Shown here: one piece after another, positions 56,314 through 64,000 of the stretch | How the letters are laid out: each line of letters opens with the position of its first letter | How positions within the stretch are numbered: position 1 is the stretch's first letter | Origin: Aggregatimonas sangjinii | GTDB lineage: Bacteria; Bacteroidota; Bacteroidia; Flavobacteriales; Flavobacteriaceae | DNA: 64,000 nt | Reading direction: 5' to 3' | NCBI RefSeq assembly: GCF_005943945.1 | Contig: NZ_CP040710.1 | Location: 3,827,501 to 3,891,500 of the forward strand | Position numbers and translations under genes: made by a program | The notes under the pieces: model-generated | Databases searched by the model: none | Seen by the model: only the letters and a program-made list of their open reading frames with translations | Told to the model about the DNA's origin: nothing

Positions 56314-56787
56314 ATGAAAAAGTATTCCATACTTTCGATACTCATTCTTAGTCTTATACTTTCCGCCTCCTGCTCCGTAGAAGAGCTACTTAAAGAGGAA
56401 CCGGGCAATGTAGAGCAATTGACTTCAAACTCCCCATGGACGTTCAATAGCTTTGAATTGGCGTGGGCGACCAAAACTGAAACTGACACGATTACGGATC
56501 AGGAGATTGAAAACGAAGTCAATGATAGCTATAAAAACCTTGAGTTTACCTTCAATTCCGATGGCACCGGGCTAACAACAATCCGGAATTCCGAGGAAGA
56601 ATCCTTGACATGGACTTGGTTTTTCGACGGAAACGATAAACTCTGTTTTGACGGGGTTTGCGGTACGGATAGTTTTACGAACGTCAAACTCAGTGAAAAT
56701 AACTTTAGCTTCGACCTGACCGCCGGGGCGCCAAGTAATACGGAAGGAGAAAAAATCATTTATTCAGGGAGGTATACCTTTAATTGA
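56314..56787 (+). CDS. Small beta-barrel lipoprotein (lipocalin-like)
   Basis: This 157-residue protein has an SPII signal (LILSASC) and a mature part of repeated beta strands (SPWTFNSFELAW, LEFTFNSDGTGLTTI, TWTWFFDGNDKLCF, YSGRYTFN), typical of the Bacteroidetes lipocalin-like/DUF5004-type lipoproteins. The ligand is unknown. The 133-nt upstream gap shows no bipartite motif. Confidence 0.75.
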   Translation: MKKYSILSILILSLILSASCSVEELLKEEPGNVEQLTSNSPWTFNSFELAWATKTETDTITDQEIENEVNDSYKNLEFTFNSDGTGLTTIRNSEEESLTWTWFFDGNDKLCFDGVCGTDSFTNVKLSENNFSFDLTAGAPSNTEGEKIIYSGRYTFN

Positions 56788-57298
56788 ACGCTAGGCAGAC
56801 TTGATATGGGAATCACCGTATCGACCCAACTTTAACACTGTTGAACAACGACATGCATTTTCGAAGGGCGTCTTTTTGGTAGGCTATGAAACTCATCGCA
56901 TAAATTTATCACGAAAATGCCTTTCACATTCGAAATCATGGCAATCGCAAACGGTATTTGATTTCATACATTCTATACAAGTTTATGCGGCCAACCTTAC
57001 ATTCTTATTAAGTTCATTCATCATAGTAATTATTTTTACAACCAAAATTGACCCATTCTTCTCTATCCCTTCCCCTTCCATAATCTCCCCTAAAAACCCC
57101 GGGTAAGCAAACGCTGCTTAGTGTTCGTTAACCTTTTACGACTTAAAGCCATTGAAGTGTGTGTGAACCACAAAATTCAATTGGCAAACACCTTCTCTGA
57201 AGAAGTTCAGGGAATACCCTGAATTTGAAAACTCAGGGTAAACCATGAAATTTCAAAATCGTCAAAAAAATAACTTGCATCACATAAATAGCCATATC
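56788..57298. other. 511-bp intergenic region with an operator-like dyad
   Basis: I see no trustworthy gene: a TTG-started 101-codon frame at 56801 lacks any signal of coding. The region contains the string TCGTTAACCTTTT near 57125, repeated near 63667, and a dyad at 57206-57223. Confidence 0.45.
57206..57223. promoter_or_regulatory. TTCAGGG-CCCTGAA dyad
   Basis: TTCAGGG and CCCTGAA are perfect reverse complements around AATA, and a third half-site CTCAGGG follows near 57232. It lies about 80 nt before the small membrane gene at 57299 and has no T-run, so it may be an operator. Confidence 0.45.
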
Positions 57299-57523
57299 AT
57301 GAAAACATCCATAATTATTATCGTCGCACTACTATTAAACACCACCTTGCTAATCGCTGAACCTTTATCTACAATCGTCAAGGATATCAATCCGCTTGTT
57401 TTGCTCGGCATTGAACTGGTATTGCTCCTAGGATACGTATTGAACAAATGGCTTAAAGAGTTGCACAGTGCATGTGCAATAGATCTTGGCTACCTTAACA
57501 TCTTCGTGCTCAAATCAAAATAA
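57299..57523 (+). CDS. Small membrane protein
   Basis: The ATG at 57299 gives a 74-residue protein with a signal-like or membrane segment (MKTSIIIIVALLLNTTLLIA) and a second hydrophobic stretch (PLVLLGIELVLLLGYVL). A longer frame from 57245 would bury the first. I do not recognise it. It lies 27 nt before the methyltransferase gene and may be read with it. Confidence 0.58.
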   Translation: MKTSIIIIVALLLNTTLLIAEPLSTIVKDINPLVLLGIELVLLLGYVLNKWLKELHSACAIDLGYLNIFVLKSK

Positions 57524-57550
57524 TTACCGCCCACTTGTAAATAGACCATC

Positions 57551-58468
57551 ATGATTCCACTTCAGCATATTGCCTACCAAAGCGTTGGACTTACCTTATT
57601 AAAAGAATTTATCGAAAACGAACAGTTGTCGCAAACCAACTTTTTTCGATTGGATGAACTATTGGCCATCACGGGCTATGAATATCGTCAAGGCAGGATT
57701 TCTAAAGAAGAAATCGCTGAAATCAATAACAGCTTTGGAAGAACATTTTTAGAGCATACGCTTCATGGCCGGGGCTTCTTAAAACCAAATGGGTACCCAG
57801 GCGATTATCTTTTCTTAGATCGTATTTATACCCATCATATTTCGGCCGATCCCCGATATGGTATTTGGGACCAATATGTGCAGCAGAACGGGGCTCCCGA
57901 TGCCGTACGCAACCGAAAAGAATATTTTAAACACATGGTACGAGCCAAGGCAAAAACAGTTTCTCGATTAAATGTACTGAACATAATAAGTGGATCTGGT
58001 AGGGAATTGGAAGAACTCTATGATTCGGTAACCGATCAAAATATTGATACGACTTGTGTTGAAATAGATGAAGAGGCCATCGAATTCTCCAAAGAATTGA
58101 ATAAAAATCAGTTAGACCGAATCGAATACGTACACTCCAATATTTTTAGATATCAAACCGAAGAATCGTTCGATTTCATCTGGGCTGCAGGGCTATTCGA
58201 TTATCTCAATGATAAGGCTTTTATCAAATTGTTGAGGCGTTTCGCCGCTTGGCAAAAGAAAGGAGGTGAAATAGTCATCGGCAATTATAATGAGGCCCAT
58301 AACCCCAGTAGGGACTATATGGAAATTTTAGGCGATTGGCACCTCATTCACCGCACCGAAGCACAATTGTTACAATTGGCAAAGAAAGCAGGTTTTAGTG
58401 AAGACGAAATCCACGTAAGTCGTATGCCTGACAATGTGATTCTATATTTACACATACAAACCCTATAG
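57551..58468 (+). CDS. PhcB-like class I SAM-dependent methyltransferase
   Basis: This 305-residue protein is a SAM-dependent methyltransferase. Motif I is VLNIISGSGRELEELYD (about residue 145). The N-terminal part has GYPGDY and PDAVRNRKEYF segments like those in the PhcB/'extracellular factor' methyltransferases that make 3-hydroxy fatty acid methyl esters in Ralstonia; this likeness is from memory and could be only family-level. It stands before the hybrid sensor gene but on the other side of a palindromic element. Confidence 0.75.
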   Translation: MIPLQHIAYQSVGLTLLKEFIENEQLSQTNFFRLDELLAITGYEYRQGRISKEEIAEINNSFGRTFLEHTLHGRGFLKPNGYPGDYLFLDRIYTHHISADPRYGIWDQYVQQNGAPDAVRNRKEYFKHMVRAKAKTVSRLNVLNIISGSGRELEELYDSVTDQNIDTTCVEIDEEAIEFSKELNKNQLDRIEYVHSNIFRYQTEESFDFIWAAGLFDYLNDKAFIKLLRRFAAWQKKGGEIVIGNYNEAHNPSRDYMEILGDWHLIHRTEAQLLQLAKKAGFSEDEIHVSRMPDNVILYLHIQTL

Positions 58469-58496
58469 TCCGCGCGACATTTATCTTGATTTCGGC

Positions 58497-58665
58497 CTTA
58501 GAGACTGTTTGGAAATATGTCGTTAGAATTGTTATGGTCTATTTTTGATGCATTATGAGGCAAAATTTTTGAGCATAGCAGCGCTACGGTCAAAAATTTT
58601 AACGAAATAAGGCGCAAAAAGAGGCCCTAAGAAAATAAGCGAGATATTTCCAAACAGTCTCTTAG
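58497..58665. repeat. Nested palindromic MITE-like element, ~165 bp
   Basis: GAGACTGTTTGGAAATAT (58501-58518) and its exact reverse complement (58644-58661) bound the element. Inside is a second perfect pair, AAAATTTTTGA (58562-58572) and TCAAAAATTTT (58590-58600). No coding frame is inside. It differs in sequence from the element at 18381-18520 but shares the plan of an outer pair enclosing an inner one. Confidence 0.85.
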
Positions 58666-58732
58666 AACACCAAAACTTCCCGGTGCCGTTCGGCAAATAT
58701 TATATATACTTGAATTGTAGTACCTTGAGTAG

Positions 58733-61700
58733 GTGAAACCAGTCAAAAACATAGCCATTCTTGGGAAGAGGATAGGAATCCTAATATGTTTTTTGGGATT
58801 GTGTCTGCTTTACCCTCAATCACAAATAACGTTTCGCCAATTATCGGTAAAGGAAGGCTTATCGCAAAACAGCGTAGTATCGATTACGCAAGATAGCACA
58901 GGCTACCTTTGGATCGCCACGCAAGATGGGCTCAACAGATATGATGGCCGAAATTTTAATCTGCTCCCGTACTCGTTTGTTGACATTACAAAGCCCGATT
59001 ATAGTAACCTGGGCAAGGTCTATACGGACCGGAAAGGTGAAGTTTGGATTATCCCACAGAACAAAATACCCCATAAATACAATAAGGACCCTGTAGGATT
59101 CGAGCCCATACCCATTGTTGATGACGCAAGTGTGGTTTTTCAGGATAGGGCTTTCAACACCTGGTTCGGTACGTATTCCAGTGGGCTTTTCGTCTTGCCG
59201 CATAACGCAGGTGAACCGCTTCAAGTACTCGGGCCGGACGCGATTCAAGGTACGGTGTACAACATTGCACAGCACTCTTTTGGTAACCTCATGCTCGCCA
59301 AAGACAATGAAATCGTTTCCTACGATACGACGACGGCCCAGCTCCTTAACATACCGATCAAAACAATTTACGGAGAGCCGATTACCGCCAATTTTAGTGA
59401 TATCGTATTTGACAAAGAGGGCACGGAGTGGCTTTCGACCTTTGGTCATGGTCTGTATTTTAAAGAGCAGGACGCAACGGCTTATCAACGAATAGACCAA
59501 CTTGGTTTTACCGATCCGCTACCTGCAGACCTGAACATTACCGATTTGCATTTTGACAAGAAAAACCGACTGTGGATCGCTACCTATGGCGGAGGACTTT
59601 ACATGATCGAATTCAAACTGCACAAAATTTCACATTTTAAAGTTGCCGAAAACGATCCCAAAACCCTGCATTACGACGATGTGCTCTGTATTTATGAGGA
59701 TTATTCCGGGACGCTTTGGTTTGGTACCGACGGGGCGGGCATTAGTTATTATGACGAATATCTGGAAAAATTCAATTCGCTTACCAACTATCAAACCCCT
59801 GAAAACATTAATATAGATGTGGTGCGTGCCTTGGTAGTGGATGCTAATGAAACCATATGGATCGGTACTTCCGGCAAGGGCCTTACGCGATACGAACCGG
59901 CAACCAATAGTTGGCAAGCCTTCAAGGCCAACGGCCTGACCGAAAATACCATTCCTTCGGATAGGGTGATGAGTTTGCTGGTCGATACCGACAATAATCT
60001 GTGGATAGGAAGTCAGGGGAACGGACTGAGTATTTTTGACGATCAAGAACGATTTACACACTTTTCGCCCCGAAGCAAGATACCTTTATCGGCCGAAACG
60101 ATTTGGGATATTTTTAGGGATGAACAAAACCGCTTTTGGCTCGCGACCCGTGAGCAGGGCCTGATTCTGTTCGATAAGGATAAAGGGGAACTAAAAAAGT
60201 ACAAGACACAGAAAGAACCTGAAAAAGGGCCTCCCGGGAACAACGTTCGGGTGATCGCCTCCGGCAAAAATGGGAGGTTATGGCTGGGAACCGAAGAAGA
60301 AGGTATCGCCTCATTTGATCCGACCACCGAAACCTTTATTTGGTATCGGCACTCCTCATCCTCCAATTCCATTGCCAGCAATAACATCAAGTCGTTGTAT
60401 GAAGATGTTAATGGAATCCTCTGGATCGGAACCAACGGGGCGGGGCTAAGCGCCTTCGACACCAAGAAGAGTTCTTTTCGCTCCTACACCATCGATGACG
60501 GTTTGGCGAATAATGTAATCTATGGCATTCTCCCCGATGAGGAACGGAATTTATGGCTCAGTTCGAACAAGGGTATTACCAAATTTGCACCCGGCAATAC
60601 CCTTGATGACACGCCCTCAATCGTAAATTATGCAAATTACGACGGCTTGGCCACGGAGTTCAATACTGGCGCATATTATAAGGACAGCTCTGGCAATCTT
60701 TATTTTGGTGGTCTTGACGGCTTTTATTGGTTTAAACCTACGACCCTAAAGGAAAACAATGTATTGCCAAAGACGTCTATAACGGGTTTACAGATTTTTA
60801 ACGAGTCACGCCCCTTAACAAAAAAACTTGATTTGAAGCACACGGAGAACACCGTGACTTTTTCGTTTTCGAGCATGCAGTTTTCTCTTCCCGAAAAAAA
60901 TCAATACCGATACCGCTTGCTGAACTATGAGAAAGACTGGGTACAGGCAGGCAATACCAATTTTGCCAGATACTCCCAATTGCCCCCGGGAACCTATGAA
61001 TTTCAGGTGAAATCGAGCAACTATGACGGTGCTTGGAACGAAAATGCCGAAAGTTATGAATTCACGATTCGTTCTCCGTGGTATCTAACGCCTCTGGCGA
61101 AAGTTGTATATTTTATGTTGTTTTTAACCGGTATCTACGGTATCTACAGCTATCTGAAATGGCGTCTGCGGATGCGGCTGAACCTTCGATTAAAACAGGA
61201 AGAGGCGGCAAGATTGCAACGTTTGAACGATTTTAAGACAAAATTGTACACAGACGTATCCCACGAATTCAGGACCCCTTTAACCCTTATTTCCGGCCCC
61301 GTCGATGCGAAATTGAGCGAGGGCTCGCTAAGCGAAACCGATTTCACCAACTTTTCGATGATCAAGCGCAATACGAATAGATTGATCGCCCTGGTTGACC
61401 AATTGTTGCATTTGGCTAAACTTGAAAAAGGAAAGCTAAAGCTAAAAATTTCCGAAGGTAATCTTGGCCTGTTTCTACAAATGCTTGCCAGTGCCTTCGA
61501 TTACAGAGCAACCCAAAGGGATATTTCTTATTCTGTTAAGGTGGTCGACCTGGATACAGCTTGGTACGATGAGGACGCCTTGGAAAAAATAGTGACCAAC
61601 CTGCTTTCCAACGCTTTTAAGCACGGACAGGAAGGGGGCGATTGCCAATTGGAGGCAAGCTGTAAGAATGGACATCTACAACTAAGCGTCAAAAATACCG

Positions 61701-62770
61701 TGGCTCCCGAAACCGGTCTCAAAATCGAACAACTGTTTTCCCGCTTTTATCAGCAAGACGAACACGCCGAAGGTGCCGGAGTGGGGCTATCCTTGACCAA
61801 AGAGCTGGTACATTTACATCAGGGCGAAATTACCGTGGAAATGGAGGAAGGGAACAGCATCCATTTTCAGGTGTTCCTACCCATTCAACGAGAGGTTTAT
61901 CCCGACCTGAGTCAAGTTGAAATCATTACAGAAACCGCCCAACCTATTTTAGGCCTAGAGGTCAACGGAGTTGAAGTACATCCGATCGCTTCAGAAAATC
62001 CGGATAATGAAGAACTCCCCATACTTCTGCTTGTTGAGGACCATAAAGAGGTACGGGAATTCATCAAATCGGTATGGAAGAACAAATTTCGCCTTATTGA
62101 GGCGAATAATGGCCGGAGCGGTATCAAAAAAGCCTTGGAAGTCGTTCCAGACCTAATCATAACAGATGTGCGCATGCCCGTTTGCGATGGTATTGAACTG
62201 TGCAACACCTTAAAAACCGACGAGCGCACCAGTCATATTCCAATCATTCTTCTAACGGCAGGTGTGGGTGAAGAACAAGAATTAATGGGATTGCAGTCGG
62301 GTGCGGACGATTTTATTACCAAACCCTTCAAATTACGCATATTAGAAACCAAGGTAGAGAATCTAATTGCCTCTAGAAAAAGACTGCGAAACAGGTACAG
62401 TCAAGAGGTTGTGCTTAAAGCGAAAGATATTGCCGTAACCCACACCGATACCCTGTTCTTCCATCGTGTACAAAAGGTACTGGATGAACAGCTTTCCGAT
62501 CCCGATTTTAGTGTTGCATCTTTTTGCAAATCCGTCGGCATGAGCCGTATGCAGCTACATCGAAAATTAATGGCGTTTACAGGGCTTTCTACCTCGGCCT
62601 TTATTCGCTCGCAACGTTTAAAGCAGGCAGTCCATATTTTGAAGACCTCTGATGCGACCATCAACGAAGTTGCCTATACAGTTGGTTTCAACACCCCGTC
62701 CTACTTTATCAAATGCTTTAAGGAAATCTACAAAAAAACCCCTGCGGAGTATTTGAAATCCCTTGATTGA
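58733..62770 (+). CDS. Hybrid two-component system sensor/regulator (HTCS)
   Basis: This 1345-residue protein carries a complete signalling pathway. It has a signal segment, a periplasmic two-component-regulator propeller of many Reg_prop repeats (ending DGLNRYDG, LWIGTNGAGLS and similar) over about residues 30-680, a Y_Y_Y domain (~710-790), a membrane helix near residue 800, a HisKA domain with DVSHEFRTPLTLISGP near residue 843, an ATPase domain, a receiver with DLIITDVRMPVCDG near residue 1142 and a C-terminal AraC helix-turn-helix (~1250-1345). The start is a GTG at 58733. HTCS proteins usually sense oligosaccharides and switch on nearby genes; here the small genes downstream are the candidates. 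Confidence 0.93.
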   Translation: MKPVKNIAILGKRIGILICFLGLCLLYPQSQITFRQLSVKEGLSQNSVVSITQDSTGYLWIATQDGLNRYDGRNFNLLPYSFVDITKPDYSNLGKVYTDRKGEVWIIPQNKIPHKYNKDPVGFEPIPIVDDASVVFQDRAFNTWFGTYSSGLFVLPHNAGEPLQVLGPDAIQGTVYNIAQHSFGNLMLAKDNEIVSYDTTTAQLLNIPIKTIYGEPITANFSDIVFDKEGTEWLSTFGHGLYFKEQDATAYQRIDQLGFTDPLPADLNITDLHFDKKNRLWIATYGGGLYMIEFKLHKISHFKVAENDPKTLHYDDVLCIYEDYSGTLWFGTDGAGISYYDEYLEKFNSLTNYQTPENINIDVVRALVVDANETIWIGTSGKGLTRYEPATNSWQAFKANGLTENTIPSDRVMSLLVDTDNNLWIGSQGNGLSIFDDQERFTHFSPRSKIPLSAETIWDIFRDEQNRFWLATREQGLILFDKDKGELKKYKTQKEPEKGPPGNNVRVIASGKNGRLWLGTEEEGIASFDPTTETFIWYRHSSSSNSIASNNIKSLYEDVNGILWIGTNGAGLSAFDTKKSSFRSYTIDDGLANNVIYGILPDEERNLWLSSNKGITKFAPGNTLDDTPSIVNYANYDGLATEFNTGAYYKDSSGNLYFGGLDGFYWFKPTTLKENNVLPKTSITGLQIFNESRPLTKKLDLKHTENTVTFSFSSMQFSLPEKNQYRYRLLNYEKDWVQAGNTNFARYSQLPPGTYEFQVKSSNYDGAWNENAESYEFTIRSPWYLTPLAKVVYFMLFLTGIYGIYSYLKWRLRMRLNLRLKQEEAARLQRLNDFKTKLYTDVSHEFRTPLTLISGPVDAKLSEGSLSETDFTNFSMIKRNTNRLIALVDQLLHLAKLEKGKLKLKISEGNLGLFLQMLASAFDYRATQRDISYSVKVVDLDTAWYDEDALEKIVTNLLSNAFKHGQEGGDCQLEASCKNGHLQLSVKNTVAPETGLKIEQLFSRFYQQDEHAEGAGVGLSLTKELVHLHQGEITVEMEEGNSIHFQVFLPIQREVYPDLSQVEIITETAQPILGLEVNGVEVHPIASENPDNEELPILLLVEDHKEVREFIKSVWKNKFRLIEANNGRSGIKKALEVVPDLIITDVRMPVCDGIELCNTLKTDERTSHIPIILLTAGVGEEQELMGLQSGADDFITKPFKLRILETKVENLIASRKRLRNRYSQEVVLKAKDIAVTHTDTLFFHRVQKVLDEQLSDPDFSVASFCKSVGMSRMQLHRKLMAFTGLSTSAFIRSQRLKQAVHILKTSDATINEVAYTVGFNTPSYFIKCFKEIYKKTPAEYLKSLD

Positions 62771-62960
62771 TTCCTAATCGATATATGGGTCGGTTTCGTC
62801 GAAAGGTATGGCCTCATAAAATGCATATCATGGTTGTAACAATTGGTGCAATCAGGAGGCATATCTATAAACGCTATCCATCGTTTTAACAGGTGGTATT
62901 TGGTCAAGCCCCTTAAAATAAAGGAGGTGTGCAATGCACAAACGGTAGCATAAAAGCCAT

Positions 62961-63001
62961 TTGTTACATATGTAGTATAGCTTGTTACATGAATACTATT
63001 G
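62961..63001. promoter_or_regulatory. 21-nt direct repeat, possible HTCS operator
   Basis: TTGTTACAT occurs at 62961-62969 and 62982-62990, exactly 21 nt apart, and the following bases agree at several positions (pattern TTGTTACATnnnTAnTATnG). Two helical turns between direct repeats fits AraC-type DNA binding, the output domain of the HTCS encoded just upstream. It lies before the secreted-protein gene at 63047. Confidence 0.6.
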
Positions 63002-63046
63002 ACCAGCGCAGAATCGCTATAATTTTAACTGATATAAAAAACAACG

Positions 63047-63475
63047 ATGCGACTCCTTTTCGTCCCATTTAAAGTTCCCCTCATTACGCTCTTGTTCGTC
63101 GGGCTATCATTTGCCCAAGAACGGGTTACCAAAGAAGCAAAAATAATCGTAGTGGTCAATGAAAAGTTGGATGCCGTAGAACAAATAGAACTCTATGCCA
63201 GCTTTCAAAAATTAAAAGAAAAGCAATTGGAGGAGAAATACGCCCATCATAAATTTTTTCTTGGGGTGTTGAAGGGTACCTATACCATAACTGAAAATTG
63301 GATAGTTCCCGGCAAGAATACGACCATCGTAATGTATACTGACAAGCGATTCTATCCGCCCGATCAATTTTACCGAGGTGATGATTTGGCTCCAGGGGAC
63401 GCACTCAATCTGGGGACAACCATGGCGAAGGTGATTGCGAACAAGCAGGGCGAGCTAATTCTAAAAACTGAATAG
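63047..63475 (+). CDS. Small secreted protein, function unknown
   Basis: This 142-residue protein has a signal peptide (MRLLFVPFKVPLITLLFVGLSFAQ). The mature part starts with RVTKEAKIIVVVNEKLDAVEQIELYASFQ and contains a KFFLGVLKGTYTITENW segment and a conserved-looking RFYPPDQFYRGD stretch. I do not recognise it, but secreted proteins of this size near HTCS genes are common. It stands behind the direct repeat at 62961 and is followed by a 30-residue peptide gene. Confidence 0.7.
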   Translation: MRLLFVPFKVPLITLLFVGLSFAQERVTKEAKIIVVVNEKLDAVEQIELYASFQKLKEKQLEEKYAHHKFFLGVLKGTYTITENWIVPGKNTTIVMYTDKRFYPPDQFYRGDDLAPGDALNLGTTMAKVIANKQGELILKTE

Positions 63476-63494
63476 CACCATAAAAAACCAAACG

Positions 63495-63587
63495 ATGCAA
63501 ACGAACAAAATCAACACGGAAAAACTTTTAATACTCGGTATGGCGGTTATTGCCGTCATCCTAATGCTTACCGCGGCTACAACCTAA
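63495..63587 (+). CDS. 30-residue membrane peptide
   Basis: A 31-codon frame beginning ATGCAAACG encodes a polar start (MQTNKINTEK) and then one hydrophobic stretch (LLILGMAVIAVILMLTAA), a single-pass membrane micropeptide. It starts 20 nt after the stop of the preceding gene, so it is likely in the same operon. A frame this short can arise by chance, so confidence is limited. Confidence 0.42.
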   Translation: MQTNKINTEKLLILGMAVIAVILMLTAATT

Positions 63588-63718
63588 AAAATTCACTCCC
63601 TCATTGTATAGGCTCCGTTTGCGATTCCCCCTAAAATATCCCCCATAAGGTTCAAGAAATTGAAGTGATCGTTAACCTTTTCTGCTTTGATGCATAAAAG
63701 AAAAACATAAAAAACTAT

Positions 63719-64000
63719 ATGATGAAATTACTACCCACGTATGTACTGCTTGGTATCTGTGCCATTACGAGCGCACAAGCAATCAGCAAAACGGTTATGG
63801 CCAGTGGTGGTGAAGCGCTGACTAACGGCGAAATTCACTTGAATTCCACTATTGGCGAACCCCTTATCGGGATGGTTGAAAATGATCTGGCCCTAGACCA
63901 AGGTTTTTGGGCAGGCAGCCTCTTTGTAGAACCACTTACCCCTAAGGAAAATTTAGGGGGTATTATTATTTTTCCGAATCCTGTAGAGGAGGAACTCAAC
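63719..64000 (+). CDS. Type IX-sorted secreted protein, 3' truncated
   Basis: This frame starts at 63719 or 63722 and remains open to the window end. The signal peptide is MKLLPTYVLLGICAITSAQA. The mature part has a short beta domain (LNSTIGEPLIGMVEND, LDQGFW), common in flavobacterial surface proteins, and the beginning of a Por-type sorting tail (IIIFPNPVEEELN). The rest of the tail lies past the window edge. The gene may form a unit with the two small genes upstream under the HTCS. Confidence 0.78.
   Translation, partial: MMKLLPTYVLLGICAITSAQAISKTVMASGGEALTNGEIHLNSTIGEPLIGMVENDLALDQGFWAGSLFVEPLTPKENLGGIIIFPNPVEEELN

Noticed and set aside
56801-57106. A TTG-started 101-codon frame
   Set aside because: Non-ATG start, low-complexity end and no homologous pattern.
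57125-57140. TCGTTAACCTTTT shared with a site near 63667, resembling the first motif half
   Set aside because: The second half does not match at the required spacing at either site, so I do not assign them to the regulon.

Overview
The window looks like chromosome of a member of the Bacteroidota, most likely a marine or environmental Flavobacteriaceae (inference). The reasons are Por-type (type IX) secretion tails, one-piece hybrid two-component sensors, many SPII lipoproteins with short Bacteroidetes-type lipoboxes, VPS10/Asp-box secreted propellers, PorT-like beta-barrels, DUF3109, HemJ, LytTR regulators and TAnnTTTG-type -7 boxes. No rRNA, tRNA, CRISPR array or complete insertion sequence was seen.

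Layout. 1-3.4 kb: a 5'-truncated serine hydrolase lipoprotein, an aldo/keto reductase and a small lipoprotein. 3.4-10.4 kb: two tandem ~1,045-residue VPS10/Asp-box secreted proteins separated by a nested palindromic element and a small DUF559 endonuclease-like gene. 10.4-21.9 kb: housekeeping and envelope genes (HemJ, DjlA-like, bacilliredoxin, PlsC, HD hydrolase, a large Ig-repeat lipoprotein, a Gfo/Idh oxidoreductase, a GT2 glycosyltransferase, a beta-barrel protein, a radical SAM protein). 22.6-28.3 kb: a LytTR regulator divergent from a barrel/lipoprotein pair, then two paralogous secreted propeller-like proteins, only one with a type IX tail. 28.4-42.1 kb: an HxlR/NmrA divergent pair, an NtrY-like kinase-PhzF-crotonase-unknown operon, HupE/UreJ, deaminase, CtpA protease, MarC, DUF3109, and a LytS/LytR-like TPR kinase and regulator pair. 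42.2-44.6 kb: a gene-poor stretch with a 29-bp perfect dyad, a 51-residue peptide gene and an AraC regulator.

44.8-56.8 kb is the most unusual region. A TPR-CHAT (caspase-like) protein with a signal peptide and a C-terminal membrane anchor converges on an ECF sigma factor and a membrane-spanning, TPR-containing anti-sigma-like protein. Around them lie small lipoproteins, an OmpA protein and a DUF4870-like membrane protein. Four of these neighbours, plus a beta-barrel gene 29 kb away, are preceded by one bipartite motif, TGTTTACYTTTT-N12-ACTAATGGTCGTA, with identical internal spacing and 50-60 nt before the start codon. The first lipoprotein of the cluster also has it, and a variant overlaps the sigma gene's own start. 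I propose that this is the regulon promoter of the sigma factor and that the CHAT protease may trigger it by cutting the periplasmic part of the anti-sigma. The idea parallels the Csx29/Csx30/sigma logic of type III-E systems but is moved to the envelope; the proteolytic link is inference.

57-64 kb: a small membrane protein, a PhcB-like methyltransferase, a ~165-bp nested palindromic element, a full hybrid two-component sensor, then a small secreted protein behind a 21-nt direct repeat that could be the sensor's operator, a 30-residue membrane peptide and a 3'-truncated type IX-sorted protein.
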